Notes: generated by a model from the sequence alone, not told the origin. Numbered from the stretch's first letter, positions 19,090-28,942 are shown. The stretch: 64,000 nt of DNA from Fusibacter_A sp965140735 (GCA_965140735.1 OZ223306.1:2542001-2606000), one strand, 5' to 3'. Numbers and translations: made by a program.

Positions 19090-20532
19090 ATGAAAGTTGT
19101 TTTTATCGCTTCTGAAGCAGCGCCGTTTGCAAAAACTGGTGGACTTGCTGATGTCGTGGGTTCATTACCTAAAGCACTTAATTCTAAAGAGGTCACTGTT
19201 GAAGTTTTTTTGCCACTTCATGCTAAAATCAGTAATGAGTTTAGAAAAAATATGTCTTTTATTGGTGAAACAGAGGTCACACTTGGCTGGCGTCATCAGT
19301 ATGTCGGTATTTTCGAAATGACATACGATTCTGTCACTTATTACTTTATTGACAATGAATTCTATTTTAAAAGACACATGCTCTACGGTGATGGCGACGA
19401 TGCAGAACGCTATATTTATTTCTCCAAGGCTGTCTTAGCTGCCCTTAAATTTTTAGATCTCAAACCAGATATCATCCATACACACGACTGGCACACAGCA
19501 GCAGTTAATGTCTTGATAGATCACTATAGAAAATACGATGCCTTTTATGATCATATAAAAACCGTCTTTACTATTCACAATTTGAGATATCAAGGTGTAT
19601 TCGATCCTTTTGTACTTGGTGATATGCTCAATTTACCTCAAGACTACTTTAACGAAGATGCTTTCAAATTTTACGACGGCATAAATCTTTTAAAAGGGGG
19701 CATTGTATATGCCGATCATGTCACTACAGTATCTAAGAGCTATGCACATGAAATAACGTATCCATACTTTGGTGAAAATTTAGATGGTATCATCCAAAAA
19801 TATCAACATAAACTAACAGGAATCGTCAACGGGATTGATTATGAACTCTATAATCCTAGCAAAGATCCCAATATTGTTATTCACTTTGACCGGCGCTCGC
19901 TTAACCGGAAAAACGAACTCAAAATGCATCTTCAAATAAAATTTGGGCTTCCTGTTGATCCGGACATTCCTATGATTGCCATCGTTTCAAGGCTCGTTGA
20001 CATGAAAGGCCTCGACCTTGTGGATCATATTTTAGAAGAACTCCTACAAGAGGATATTCAGCTGGTTGTTCTCGGTACAGGTGAAAAAAAATATGAAGAC
20101 ATGTTCAAATACTATCAGTACCGATATCCTCATAAACTTTCGGCACGTATCTACTTTGATCAATACGAATCTCATGCAATTTATGCAGGTGCTGATTTGT
20201 TTTTGATGCCTTCTCTTTTTGAACCATGTGGTCTTAGTCAATTGATTGCACTACGATACGGTTCTATTCCAATCGTGCGTCAAATTGGTGGGTTAAAAGA
20301 TACTGTAATTCCTTATAACAAATTCACCGGTGAGGGTAACGGCTTCTGCTTTGTCAATTACAATGCACATGAACTTCTATTTACCATAAAAGAAGCACTT
20401 GCACACTATAATGATAAATCAAATTGGCGTTTGATGATGAAACATGCTATGGCGGCAGATCATAGCTGGAAAACCTCATCAAAAGAATACCTTGAGATAT
20501 ATTATAAAATATTGGGTATAAAGAATTCATAA
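19090..20532 (+). CDS. glgA: glycogen synthase (ADP-glucose)
   Basis: 480 residues, GT5/GT-B fold. It adds glucosyl units from ADP-glucose to the non-reducing ends of alpha-1,4-glucan. The N-terminal KTGGLADVVGSLPKAL motif (about 15-30) binds ADP-glucose, HTHDWHTA lies in the first Rossmann domain, and the C-terminal domain has MPSLFEPCGLSQLIALRYGS with the conserved Glu of GT-B retaining enzymes. The ATG directly follows the glgD stop, and the AAGGAGG site lies inside glgD. Cytoplasmic. Confidence 0.97.
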   Translation: MKVVFIASEAAPFAKTGGLADVVGSLPKALNSKEVTVEVFLPLHAKISNEFRKNMSFIGETEVTLGWRHQYVGIFEMTYDSVTYYFIDNEFYFKRHMLYGDGDDAERYIYFSKAVLAALKFLDLKPDIIHTHDWHTAAVNVLIDHYRKYDAFYDHIKTVFTIHNLRYQGVFDPFVLGDMLNLPQDYFNEDAFKFYDGINLLKGGIVYADHVTTVSKSYAHEITYPYFGENLDGIIQKYQHKLTGIVNGIDYELYNPSKDPNIVIHFDRRSLNRKNELKMHLQIKFGLPVDPDIPMIAIVSRLVDMKGLDLVDHILEELLQEDIQLVVLGTGEKKYEDMFKYYQYRYPHKLSARIYFDQYESHAIYAGADLFLMPSLFEPCGLSQLIALRYGSIPIVRQIGGLKDTVIPYNKFTGEGNGFCFVNYNAHELLFTIKEALAHYNDKSNWRLMMKHAMAADHSWKTSSKEYLEIYYKILGIKNS

Positions 20533-20555
20533 TTTGAATTTATGAGGTGAGAAAA

Positions 20556-22997
20556 ATGAAACTTACAGAAGATAACTTTAAAATGGATTATATGGCAGCG
20601 ATTCAAGCTACAACGGCAAGACAGATTGAAGATACTTCCTCACTTGAAAGATACAACGCACTTGGGCAAATGATTAAAGATTATATAGGCAGCTTATGGG
20701 CAAATACAAATGCGACGTACCGCGCTGATGAAGTTAAGCAAGTTTACTACTTTTCAATGGAATTTTTAACAGGTAAATTTTTGGCGAACAATTTGCATTA
20801 TCTTGGCATATACGATGTAACCAAAAAAGGTTTAAATGCACTTGGTATTGATCTTGAAGATCTCATTGAAGTTGAAATGGATCAAGGACTTGGAAATGGT
20901 GGACTTGGACGACTTGCTGCCTGTTTTTTAGATGCCATGAGTTCCATTTCTATTCCTGGACACGGGTGTGGCATTCGCTATAAAAATGGCCTCTTCGAAC
21001 AGAAAATTATTGATGGCAACCAAGTTGAATTTCCTGACAGATGGCTTATCAATAATAACGTATGGGAATACAAGCGGCCTAATAAAGCAGTAGAAGTTAG
21101 ATTTAATGGTCAGGTTGAAAGCTATATGGAAGAAGATCGACTCTGTTTTAAGCATGTTGGATATGATGCCGTAAGAGCAGTTCCCTATGATACACCTATT
21201 TTAGGCTATGGTAATAACACCGTTAATACCTTAAGATTGTGGTCCGCAGAAGAAATAGAAGATATCTTTGACTTCGAATATTTTTCAAAAGGCAACTACC
21301 TAAGTGCTTTTGAAAAGAAACACTCTGTGGAAATTATCACACAAATTCTCTATCCAAACGATGCATATGATGAAGGCAAACTGCTCAGGCTCAAACAAGA
21401 ATACTTTTTTGTATCTGCTGGCATCCAAAGCATCATCACTTCCTTTAAAAAATTAAATTTGCCTATGACAGCATTCAGTGATCAAGTTGCTATCCATATC
21501 AATGATACTCACCCTGCACTTGCAATCCCAGAACTCATGAGAATTCTTATTGATGAAGAACATTTAGACTGGGATACGGCATGGCGTATTACTACCAATT
21601 GTGTCTCTTATACAAATCATACCATTATGGCTGAAGCACTTGAAAAATGGCCTTTATACATGATGAAGGATTTGCTTCCTCGGGTAACCATGGTCATAGA
21701 AGAAATTAATCATCGCTTTATCGCCTCACTTAAAAACGTCTATCAATATACGGATGAAAATAAGATCAACCAAATGGCCATTATCAATGATGGAATCGTC
21801 AAAATGGCCCATCTTGCCATCGTTGGTTCTCATAGTATTAATGGTGTTGCAAAACTTCATACTGAAATTCTAAAAACAAGAGAACTCAAAGATTTTAATA
21901 ATATCTATCCAACCAAGTTTAATAATAAAACCAACGGTATCATGCATCGTCATTGGCTGCTCAATGCCAATCCTAGACTGACAGACTTAATCGAAGAAAC
22001 CATCGGTGATGGATTTAAAAAGAACCCTATTGTCTTGAGAGATTTGTTAAAACATCGTGAGGATAAAGCCTTTTTAGATAAACTCTATGAGATCAAACAT
22101 CAAAATAAGGAAGACCTCTCTAAGTTTATTAAAAACAAACTCGATATTACGGTGGATCCCTACTCTATATTTGATATGCAAGCTAAGAGAATTCATGAAT
22201 ATAAAAGGCAACATATGAACATACTTCATGTGATGCATCTTTATAATCAACTCAAAGAAAATCCAAATTTGGATATGCCGCCGAGAACTTTCATATTTGC
22301 GGGTAAATCAGCTCCAAGTTATTACGTCGCTAAGCAGATCATCAAGCTGATTAATACTGTGGGTAATGTGATCAATAATGACAAGACCATTAAAAATAAA
22401 CTCAAAGTTGTCTTTTTACCCAATTACGGTGTCTCTTTAGCTGGAAGGATGATCCCTGCGGCGGATGTCAGTGAACAAATTTCAACTGCTTCAAAGGAAG
22501 CCTCTGGAACTGGCAATATGAAATTTATGATGAATGGCGCTGTTACACTTGCAACTCTTGATGGTGCCAATATTGAAATTATGAAAGAAGTTGGCGAAAA
22601 TAATATTGTCATCTTTGGCCTACGAGATAGTGATGTCTATGACTATTATAAAAATGGTAATTATAACGCTTTTGAAGTGTATAATTCAGATCCAGCACTC
22701 AAAAAAGTTATCGATCAATTGGTCAACAGCTTTTTACCTGTCCCTAGGGATGAGTTTATTCCGATTGTCGATCGCTTATTGAGATTCAATGATGAATACT
22801 TTATATTAAAAGATTTTGAATCTTATCGTGATGCCCAAGAACGCATTGGGCTCTATTATAGAAACAAGCCGCACTGGATGAAAATGTCACTCACTAATAT
22901 TGCATGCTCTGGTTCATTTTCCGCTGACTATACGATTGACAAATATGCATCCGGTATATGGAATGTCAACCGAAAACCCTTAGATTTTAAATTATAA
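20556..22997 (+). CDS. glgP: glycogen phosphorylase
   Basis: 813 residues from the ATG at 20556, with TGAGGTG upstream; an in-frame GTG 9 bases earlier overlaps that site and is less likely. It releases glucose-1-phosphate from glycogen by phosphorolysis. The pyridoxal-phosphate site EASGTGNMKFMMNGA places the Schiff-base Lys at 656. GLGNGGLGRLAACFLDA (near 110) and the RIHEYKRQ motif are also intact. Having synthesis and breakdown enzymes in one operon fits a glycogen pool that cycles. Confidence 0.97.
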   Translation: MKLTEDNFKMDYMAAIQATTARQIEDTSSLERYNALGQMIKDYIGSLWANTNATYRADEVKQVYYFSMEFLTGKFLANNLHYLGIYDVTKKGLNALGIDLEDLIEVEMDQGLGNGGLGRLAACFLDAMSSISIPGHGCGIRYKNGLFEQKIIDGNQVEFPDRWLINNNVWEYKRPNKAVEVRFNGQVESYMEEDRLCFKHVGYDAVRAVPYDTPILGYGNNTVNTLRLWSAEEIEDIFDFEYFSKGNYLSAFEKKHSVEIITQILYPNDAYDEGKLLRLKQEYFFVSAGIQSIITSFKKLNLPMTAFSDQVAIHINDTHPALAIPELMRILIDEEHLDWDTAWRITTNCVSYTNHTIMAEALEKWPLYMMKDLLPRVTMVIEEINHRFIASLKNVYQYTDENKINQMAIINDGIVKMAHLAIVGSHSINGVAKLHTEILKTRELKDFNNIYPTKFNNKTNGIMHRHWLLNANPRLTDLIEETIGDGFKKNPIVLRDLLKHREDKAFLDKLYEIKHQNKEDLSKFIKNKLDITVDPYSIFDMQAKRIHEYKRQHMNILHVMHLYNQLKENPNLDMPPRTFIFAGKSAPSYYVAKQIIKLINTVGNVINNDKTIKNKLKVVFLPNYGVSLAGRMIPAADVSEQISTASKEASGTGNMKFMMNGAVTLATLDGANIEIMKEVGENNIVIFGLRDSDVYDYYKNGNYNAFEVYNSDPALKKVIDQLVNSFLPVPRDEFIPIVDRLLRFNDEYFILKDFESYRDAQERIGLYYRNKPHWMKMSLTNIACSGSFSADYTIDKYASGIWNVNRKPLDFKL

Positions 22998-23019
22998 AAA
23001 TACAGATGAAGGTGATTCT

Positions 23020-24957
23020 ATGGAATATCCAGTAACAGGACGAAAGCTGGGGTGTCTTTATACCCCCGCTGAAACTGAATTTAACGTTTGGGCACCTACA
23101 CGCGATCATATACAACTAGCCCTTTACGATCATCCAAATGCACTTCATAGAACTTTACATGCTATGACTAAGTTGGGGGATGGCGTTCATACAGTAAAGC
23201 TACCTGGTGATTTGCATGGGGCCTTTTACACTTATATTATCAATCATGAACTTGAAGTTACAGATCCTTATGGCGTTTCATCATGTGCCAATAGCTTGAG
23301 AACCGCTATTATTGATTTGAAAAAAACAGACCCCGAAGGTTTTGCGCATCATACCATTCCACGTGGCAATCAAAACTGTGATGCCATTTTATATGAACTT
23401 CATATAAAAGATTTCACTGGTGACGAAAGTTCCGGGGTCATCCATAAAGGTAAATTTTTAGGTCTTACAGAAGAAGGTAGTCAAGTGGATGGGTATGCTA
23501 CTGGATTAGATCATCTTTCCGATTTGGGGATTACACACGTTCACTTGATGCCTCTAAATGATTATCTCTCAGTGGATGAACTCTCAAATTCACCTGATGA
23601 GTACAACTGGGGTTATGATCCTGAGCATTTCAACTTACCAGAAGGGAGCTATGCCACTGATCCTAATAATCCGATCGCTCGTGTTATGGAACTCAAGCAA
23701 GCCATACAGGCGCTCCATAAAAAAGGCCTAAAAGTCATTTTAGATGTGGTATATAACCATACCTTTAGGGGACCTCAATCTAATTTCAATGCACTTGTGC
23801 CTAACTACTATTATCGTGTCACGGAAGACGGCATATTTTCTAATGGTTCTGGATGTGGTAATGAGTTTGCCTCTGAAAAGCCTATGGCTAGAAAATTCAT
23901 TGTAGATTCGTTATGTTATTGGGTAAAGGAATATCGAGTGGATGGGTTCAGATTTGATCTCATGGCACTTATCGATATTGATACAATAAAAATTGCAATT
24001 CGGGAACTTCAAAAGATAAATCCTGAAATTATGATCTATGGTGAACCTTGGACAGGAGGCCTTTCTCTACTGCCTGAGGCTAAACGTGTTTATAAAGGCG
24101 TTCAATGTAACCAATGTTTTTCGCTCTTTAATGATGACTTTAGAAACGCCATTAAAGGAGACAATGATGGTACTGGTCATGGCTTCATTCAGGGCAATAA
24201 AGATGCGACGCACAACGTTAAAGTTGGTATTCTGGGGTCTATTCCGTATGACCAAACCTATATTGGCTTTACTATGAATCCTTGTGAAAGCGTGAATTAT
24301 TTTAATGCACATGATAATTTAATTATATTTGATAAAATTTCAAAATCTATGGCAAATAATTCGTATGAAGATTGGATTAAAATAAATAAACTCTGCTTTA
24401 ACATCATGATGATGTCTCAGGGCATTCCTTTCTTCCATGCAGGAAATGAATTTCTAAGGAGCAAGAAAGGCAACCATAATTCTTATAATGCACCACTTTC
24501 AATCAATGGCATCAACTGGTATGATAAAAAAATGCACTATGCTTTTTATCTCTATGTCAAAGATCTAATTGAGCTTAGAAAAACACATCGTTGTTTTAGA
24601 ATAAAAGATACTGAACTCATTAAAAAAAATATTCACTTTGTTGATACTGAAACTACTGGACAAAACGCGATTGTATACAGCATACACGCTGATGATGAGA
24701 AGGACTATGACTGCCTACTGATCGTTCACAATGCACACCATGAAGTTTTCAAGCTGTCTATTGCAGATGTTCTGAGATCTTTATGCTGTGATCTAGAACT
24801 CGAATTCACTTATAAGACGCATGAAGTTGAAATTAAACAGATCTTTAACGAAAGTGGTTTATTACATGATCCCACGAGGATTCCAGACATCGCCAAGCAT
24901 GTCGTGGGTATAAACCCATATAGTTCTGCAATTTATACATTTAAAAGACTAAAATAG
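23020..24957 (+). CDS. pulA: type I pullulanase-like glycogen debranching enzyme (GH13)
   Basis: 645 residues, shorter than secreted pullulanases and without a signal peptide. An N-terminal CBM48-like module (about 1-100) precedes the GH13 barrel. The diagnostic YNWGYDP motif of type I pullulanases is present (near 202), with nucleophile Asp313 in VDGFRFDLM, acid Glu342 in IYGEPW, and FNAHDN. It hydrolyses alpha-1,6 branch points, here probably intracellular limit dextrins left by GlgP. Last gene of the operon, 22 bp after glgP. Confidence 0.9.
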   Translation: MEYPVTGRKLGCLYTPAETEFNVWAPTRDHIQLALYDHPNALHRTLHAMTKLGDGVHTVKLPGDLHGAFYTYIINHELEVTDPYGVSSCANSLRTAIIDLKKTDPEGFAHHTIPRGNQNCDAILYELHIKDFTGDESSGVIHKGKFLGLTEEGSQVDGYATGLDHLSDLGITHVHLMPLNDYLSVDELSNSPDEYNWGYDPEHFNLPEGSYATDPNNPIARVMELKQAIQALHKKGLKVILDVVYNHTFRGPQSNFNALVPNYYYRVTEDGIFSNGSGCGNEFASEKPMARKFIVDSLCYWVKEYRVDGFRFDLMALIDIDTIKIAIRELQKINPEIMIYGEPWTGGLSLLPEAKRVYKGVQCNQCFSLFNDDFRNAIKGDNDGTGHGFIQGNKDATHNVKVGILGSIPYDQTYIGFTMNPCESVNYFNAHDNLIIFDKISKSMANNSYEDWIKINKLCFNIMMMSQGIPFFHAGNEFLRSKKGNHNSYNAPLSINGINWYDKKMHYAFYLYVKDLIELRKTHRCFRIKDTELIKKNIHFVDTETTGQNAIVYSIHADDEKDYDCLLIVHNAHHEVFKLSIADVLRSLCCDLELEFTYKTHEVEIKQIFNESGLLHDPTRIPDIAKHVVGINPYSSAIYTFKRLK

Positions 24958-24987
24958 CTTAATTCTCAATTTAGGATTCCTTTTTCA

Positions 24988-25797
24988 CTAACAACACTGC
25001 TTTCTATATTCCAAAGGCGATTTGCCAGTATATTTTTTAAAAACAGATGCAAAGTGATTTTGATAGTTAAATCCAACCGCGATTGCGATATCATGCACAG
25101 ACGCATCTGTTTTTGTCAGTATCTGTTTTGCCTCATCAATTCTGAGTTTTAAGACATACTCTGATAAAGTATGGCCCGTCTCCTTCTTAAAACACCTTGA
25201 AAGATAACTTTCAGAAACGGACAACTCTAATGCTAATGATTTCAACCTTATGCTTTCTCTAAATTGTCTTTGGATGATCTCCATTGCCTTCTGCACTAAA
25301 CTGCTATAACTTGCATCTGATCTCGCATCGCTTTGCGCTCTAATCATGGACAACATTTTATCTAAAACAAGTGTTTTTAATTTTTCCGTATCGTCTACCT
25401 CTTCTATTTTTGAAATTAATTTGCTAAATACAATCGTTTGATTATTTATATCACCATACACTTCCATCATCATATTGGCAAAGAGCGTCATAAAAATAAT
25501 AAGTGCGTTTTTAAACTCTCTTAATTCAAATTTACCATTATTCTCCTCTAAAAAAATCTCATAAATCACGACCAATAAAGTTCGAACTGCAGAAACATTT
25601 TGATATTCTAAAAAAAACTTTAAATCTGCAAAGTAATCATAAGGAAATCTAATATAGTTAACATCCTTCTTGCGATTTAAGGTATTTATTTTACCATATT
25701 TTGATTTTAACGTTTCCACGATATATGCGTCTTCTTCCGCAGATCCTACCAAGCATTCAATTATATTGCTAAATCTGTCCATTTTTATGATCCCCAT
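24988..25797 (-). CDS. AraC-family transcriptional regulator
   Basis: 269 residues. The C-terminal double helix-turn-helix (about 168-267) carries LKSLALELSVSESYLSRCFKKETGHTLSEY and VHDIAIAVGFNYQNHFASVFKKYTGKSPLEYR. The N-terminal 160 residues are helical, with no recognised sensory domain. It converges on the glycogen operon (30 bp between stops) and diverges from the chemotaxis receptor at 25974, a possible target. No strong terminator is visible between it and the pullulanase gene. Confidence 0.88.
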   Translation of the reverse strand: MGIIKMDRFSNIIECLVGSAEEDAYIVETLKSKYGKINTLNRKKDVNYIRFPYDYFADLKFFLEYQNVSAVRTLLVVIYEIFLEENNGKFELREFKNALIIFMTLFANMMMEVYGDINNQTIVFSKLISKIEEVDDTEKLKTLVLDKMLSMIRAQSDARSDASYSSLVQKAMEIIQRQFRESIRLKSLALELSVSESYLSRCFKKETGHTLSEYVLKLRIDEAKQILTKTDASVHDIAIAVGFNYQNHFASVFKKYTGKSPLEYRKQCC

Positions 25798-25973
25798 TTA
25801 AACTATCATTATTATATTCCAAGTTATTACAACTTTATCATAAATTTAATTATTTTTAAATCGGTTCGTAATTTTATCCAAAAATCCTTTTTTTTATCCA
25901 ACACAATTCCAATTTCACGTTATAATAATTATAACAAAAACAGGAGTATAAACAGGATATAAAGGAGATTATA

Positions 25974-27977
25974 ATGAAAGTAAATTTATCTGCAAAAATT
26001 ATTTTAAGTGCGATGCTTCTTGTCCTAGTAATTGTACTGGGACTCAGTGGTATTGCCATTACTAAAAGTAAACATGCAGTCGTCACAGAAGTGGAAAAAG
26101 CAATGCTTGAGTACGCCAAAGAAAGTGCAGCACATCTAAGAACTGATATAGACCTTAGACTCGCATCACTGGGTGAACTTGCAATACGAGACAACGTTAC
26201 ACAAATGATTTTTCAAGTTCAAAAAAACGAAATAAAAGATGAAATTGAACGCCTTGGCTATTTAGATATGGCCGTTATCACTCTGGATGGTAAAGCACAC
26301 TATATTTTAAGTGATGATACTGTCGACCTTTCTGATCGTGAGTACATAAAGACGGCTCTTTCAGGTACACCTTCAATTTCTAACGTTCTTATCAGCAAAG
26401 TCACAGGTTCCCTCGTAGTTATGGAAGCCGTTCCTATTACTAAAAGGAATCAAGTGGTTGGTGCTTTAATTGGGCGTAGAGATGGTACAACGCTTTCTGA
26501 ATTTACAAATAGAATAAAATTTGGTGAAAGTGGCTATGCTTTCATCGTAGGACCTGATTCTACTTTTTATGCACACCCAAATTTAGAATATGTTACTGAT
26601 CAGCGCAATGCTTTTGCTGATATTGAATCTAATGGTGCCTTAAAACCCTTTGGTGAATCCCTAAAAAAACTCGGTGCATCGCCACAAGGTATGGCTAACT
26701 ACACGCTCGATGGTAGTATGCGTCTCACTGCCATTACAACAATTCCAGGAACCGATTGGATCTTAGGCATCGGAACTCAGAGAGACGATGTTCTATCCGG
26801 TGTCAATTCCCTTACAATATTTCTGATACTCGTTGGTGTATTATTTATCCTAATAGGCATTTTTGCATCCTACTCACTTGGTAAGAGCATTGCGAAACCT
26901 ATTATGACACTTTCTGTCCTCATCACAGAATTTGCACACTATCGTCTAGGCATTGATGAAAACCACAAGGTGCATCACCTTAAGAAAAAAACAGACGAAA
27001 TCGGTCAAATCGCTACAGCTTTAATTGAGATGCAAAGTAATCTTGTCCATCTAATAGGAGAAGTTTCAAAATCCTCGCAACATGTTGCTGCATCTTCTGA
27101 GGAATTATCATCCACCAGTCAATTAGCCTCAGATACTGCTAATGAAATCTCTAAAACGATAGAAGAAATTGCACTTGGTGCAACTGATCAAGCCATGGAA
27201 ACCGAAAAGGGTGCTATCAATATGAATGATATGGGCAAACTGCTTGAGGAAGACTTTACACATATGCATGATCTTAATGAAGCTGCAAGATTAGTCAACC
27301 AGTTAAAAGAAGAAGGCACCATCACTGTAAATGCACTTTTACTTAAGTCTGATGAAACAAAACAAGCAACGTTATCTATTGAAAGCATTATCAACTTGAC
27401 GCATGAAAGTGCTACTAAAATTAATCAAGCTAGCAGTATGATTGCAAATATTGCTGAGCAAACTAACCTATTGGCACTTAATGCTGCTATTGAAGCTGCA
27501 AGAGCTGGAGAAAGTGGTCGAGGATTTGCGGTTGTTGCAGATGAAATTAGACATCTTGCAGAACAATCCAATGCATTTACAAAAGAAATTTCAACTATTA
27601 TAAGCCACTTGACTGGAATGATTACACAAGCCGTTAATACTGTCCAATCCGTTAAGACTAGCGTTGAAGAACAGAACCACGGCGTCAATGAAACCAAATC
27701 AAAGTTCGAAGGTATTTCAGATGCTATTGAAAAAATGCGTAAGGTTATCATTAATTTAGATACCTCTTCTCAAGGGCTTTCTATAAAAAAAGATGAGATT
27801 ATTGGGATTATTGATAACTTATCTGCTATTTCAGAAGAAAATGCAGCCAGCACTGAAGAAGCCTCCGCTTCTGTTGAACAACAAACAGCTTCACTTGCAG
27901 AAATTGCAGATGCCTGCGGTGCCTTAGCACGTTTAGCAGAAGATATGCAAACTAGTGTTGCCAAATTTTCATATTAG
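25974..27977 (+). CDS. methyl-accepting chemotaxis protein with dCache sensor
   Basis: 667 residues. TM1 (about 8-28) and TM2 (about 277-298) enclose a dCache-type extracellular sensor (LSDREYIKTALSGTPSISN, GESGYAFIVGPDSTFYAHPN). A HAMP region (about 300-360) leads to the signalling domain, whose hairpin tip IAEQTNLLALNAAIEAARAGESGRGFAVVADEIR is intact. It would bind CheA/CheW and be methylated by CheR. AAAGGAG lies before the ATG, and TATAAT at 25921-25926 is a plausible -10. The ligand is unknown. Confidence 0.95.
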   Translation: MKVNLSAKIILSAMLLVLVIVLGLSGIAITKSKHAVVTEVEKAMLEYAKESAAHLRTDIDLRLASLGELAIRDNVTQMIFQVQKNEIKDEIERLGYLDMAVITLDGKAHYILSDDTVDLSDREYIKTALSGTPSISNVLISKVTGSLVVMEAVPITKRNQVVGALIGRRDGTTLSEFTNRIKFGESGYAFIVGPDSTFYAHPNLEYVTDQRNAFADIESNGALKPFGESLKKLGASPQGMANYTLDGSMRLTAITTIPGTDWILGIGTQRDDVLSGVNSLTIFLILVGVLFILIGIFASYSLGKSIAKPIMTLSVLITEFAHYRLGIDENHKVHHLKKKTDEIGQIATALIEMQSNLVHLIGEVSKSSQHVAASSEELSSTSQLASDTANEISKTIEEIALGATDQAMETEKGAINMNDMGKLLEEDFTHMHDLNEAARLVNQLKEEGTITVNALLLKSDETKQATLSIESIINLTHESATKINQASSMIANIAEQTNLLALNAAIEAARAGESGRGFAVVADEIRHLAEQSNAFTKEISTIISHLTGMITQAVNTVQSVKTSVEEQNHGVNETKSKFEGISDAIEKMRKVIINLDTSSQGLSIKKDEIIGIIDNLSAISEENAASTEEASASVEQQTASLAEIADACGALARLAEDMQTSVAKFSY

Positions 27978-28008
27978 CCTACATCTAATATTCGTATAAA
28001 ACAAAGAG

Positions 28009-28052
28009 AAGAGGTTCATCGCCACTGGTATTATCGGATCGATGAACCTCTT
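28009..28052. terminator. strong bidirectional terminator between the receptor and HesB-like genes
   Basis: A perfect 13-bp stem AAGAGGTTCATCG (28009-28021) / CGATGAACCTCTT (28040-28052) is followed by TTTATT. It serves the plus-strand chemotaxis receptor and, read on the minus strand, the selenoprotein gene that ends at 28063. Confidence 0.9.
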
Positions 28053-28062
28053 TTTATTAAAT

Positions 28063-28356
28063 TTAACCACAACTTGAAGCGCCTATTCCTGTCGCATAGA
28101 CTGAATAACTGTAACCATTCCAGCTTACTGAAATTTCACCCATGGACTCATATAAGTACTTCTCTATGATAAAAGTAACGCCATGAATTATTTCTTTTAA
28201 ATCTTCATCAGTAGATTGATCTAAACCTAGACCAAGTGTTGGGCCACCTCAGCCCATACCTGCTATATAGACTCTAACTTCTTGAGGTTTATCAGATTGT
28301 TTTTTTAAAACCTCTTGAATCCTTTCACAGGTGTCTTGATTCACTTTAAAAATCAT
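28063..28356 (-). CDS. HesB/IscA-like selenoprotein (in-frame TGA = selenocysteine)
   Basis: 97 residues when the TGA at 28249-28251 is read as selenocysteine (position 36). The frame starts MIFKVNQDTCERIQEVL, with GGAGGTG before the ATG, and continues across the TGA as AGMG-U-GGPTLGLGLDQ to a C-terminal ASSCG and TAA. The paralogue at 28530 has the same length to this point and Cys36 in AGMGCSGPSFGLGLD, so TGA stands exactly where Cys is conserved. HesB-related selenoproteins are a known small family thought to act in Fe-S or redox chemistry. A hairpin with a GGUU loop follows the TGA. Conventional gene calling would truncate or miss this gene. Confidence 0.88.
28218..28251 (-). promoter_or_regulatory. 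candidate bacterial SECIS element
   Basis: Downstream of the TGA codon (28251-28249), 15 nt later on the minus strand, GGUCUA (28233-28228) and UAGAUC (28223-28218) form a 6-bp stem closed by the tetraloop GGUU. A short stem with a GGU-containing apical loop just 3' of UGA is the hallmark recognised by SelB in bacteria. The assignment is by structure only. Confidence 0.6.
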
Positions 28357-28426
28357 AATACACCTCCATAAAATATAGTATTCTTCCTTTCTTATTATAC
28401 CCCAAGTTAAATTACTTAAAAAGAAA

Positions 28427-28445
28427 AACCCCCTATCAGGGGGTT
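28427..28445 (-). terminator. intrinsic terminator
   Basis: On the minus strand AACCCCC-TGATA-GGGGGTT is followed by TTTTTCTT. It lies between the two HesB-like genes and, with the hairpin at 28490-28511, insulates the selenoprotein gene from the upstream paralogue. Confidence 0.8.
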
Positions 28446-28489
28446 AACTTTTTGTAAACAAATCGCTCTAGAATCTCAATAAAAACAAA

Positions 28490-28511
28490 AAACGACCCCT
28501 CAGAGTCGTTT
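28490..28511 (-). terminator. intrinsic terminator of the Cys-type HesB-like gene
   Basis: On the minus strand AAACGAC (28511-28505) and GTCGTTT (28496-28490) form a 7-bp stem followed by T residues, about 20 bp after the stop codon at 28530. Confidence 0.8.
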
Positions 28512-28529
28512 ATAAGTTGATGCTATTAT

Positions 28530-28841
28530 TTAACCACAGCTTGAACATGATCCACAAGCAGAAGGCTGAACGTTAACAGGTTGAACTGAATAACCATTAC
28601 CTACCCATTCTACTTTGATTTCTCCAACTGAATCATATACAGATTTTTCAAGAACGAAATTGATGCCGCCGACTACTTCAACTAAATCACCTTCATTTTG
28701 ATTATCTAAACCAAGACCAAAGCTTGGACCACTGCATCCCATTCCAGCAATAAAGATTCTGATGTTTTGTGGCTTATCTGCTTGAGCTGCTAAAACTTCT
28801 TGAATTTTTACGCAAGTCTCATCATTTGTAGCGATATACAT
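28530..28841 (-). CDS. HesB/IscA-like protein, Cys-containing paralogue
   Basis: 103 residues from the ATG at 28841, which follows GGAGGTG; an upstream in-frame start at 28865 lies before this ribosome site and is rejected. It aligns along its whole length with the selenoprotein at 28063 (shared AGMGxxGPxxGLGLD and VGEIKVEW-type strands) and has Cys36 where that gene has TGA. The C-terminus ends in a Cys-rich tail, SACGSCSSCG, extended relative to the paralogue and suggestive of metal or Fe-S binding. The family is related to A-type Fe-S carriers, but the classical Cys pattern is modified, so the exact role is unknown. Confidence 0.9.
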   Translation of the reverse strand: MYIATNDETCVKIQEVLAAQADKPQNIRIFIAGMGCSGPSFGLGLDNQNEGDLVEVVGGINFVLEKSVYDSVGEIKVEWVGNGYSVQPVNVQPSACGSCSSCG

Positions 28842-28942
28842 AATACTCACCTCCATTAAAGACATTATATTATAAATCCGAGTAAATTAGTATAGATAAA
28901 TTAAAATTTTAAATATTATTTACAATTTGTTAGATTTTAGAC

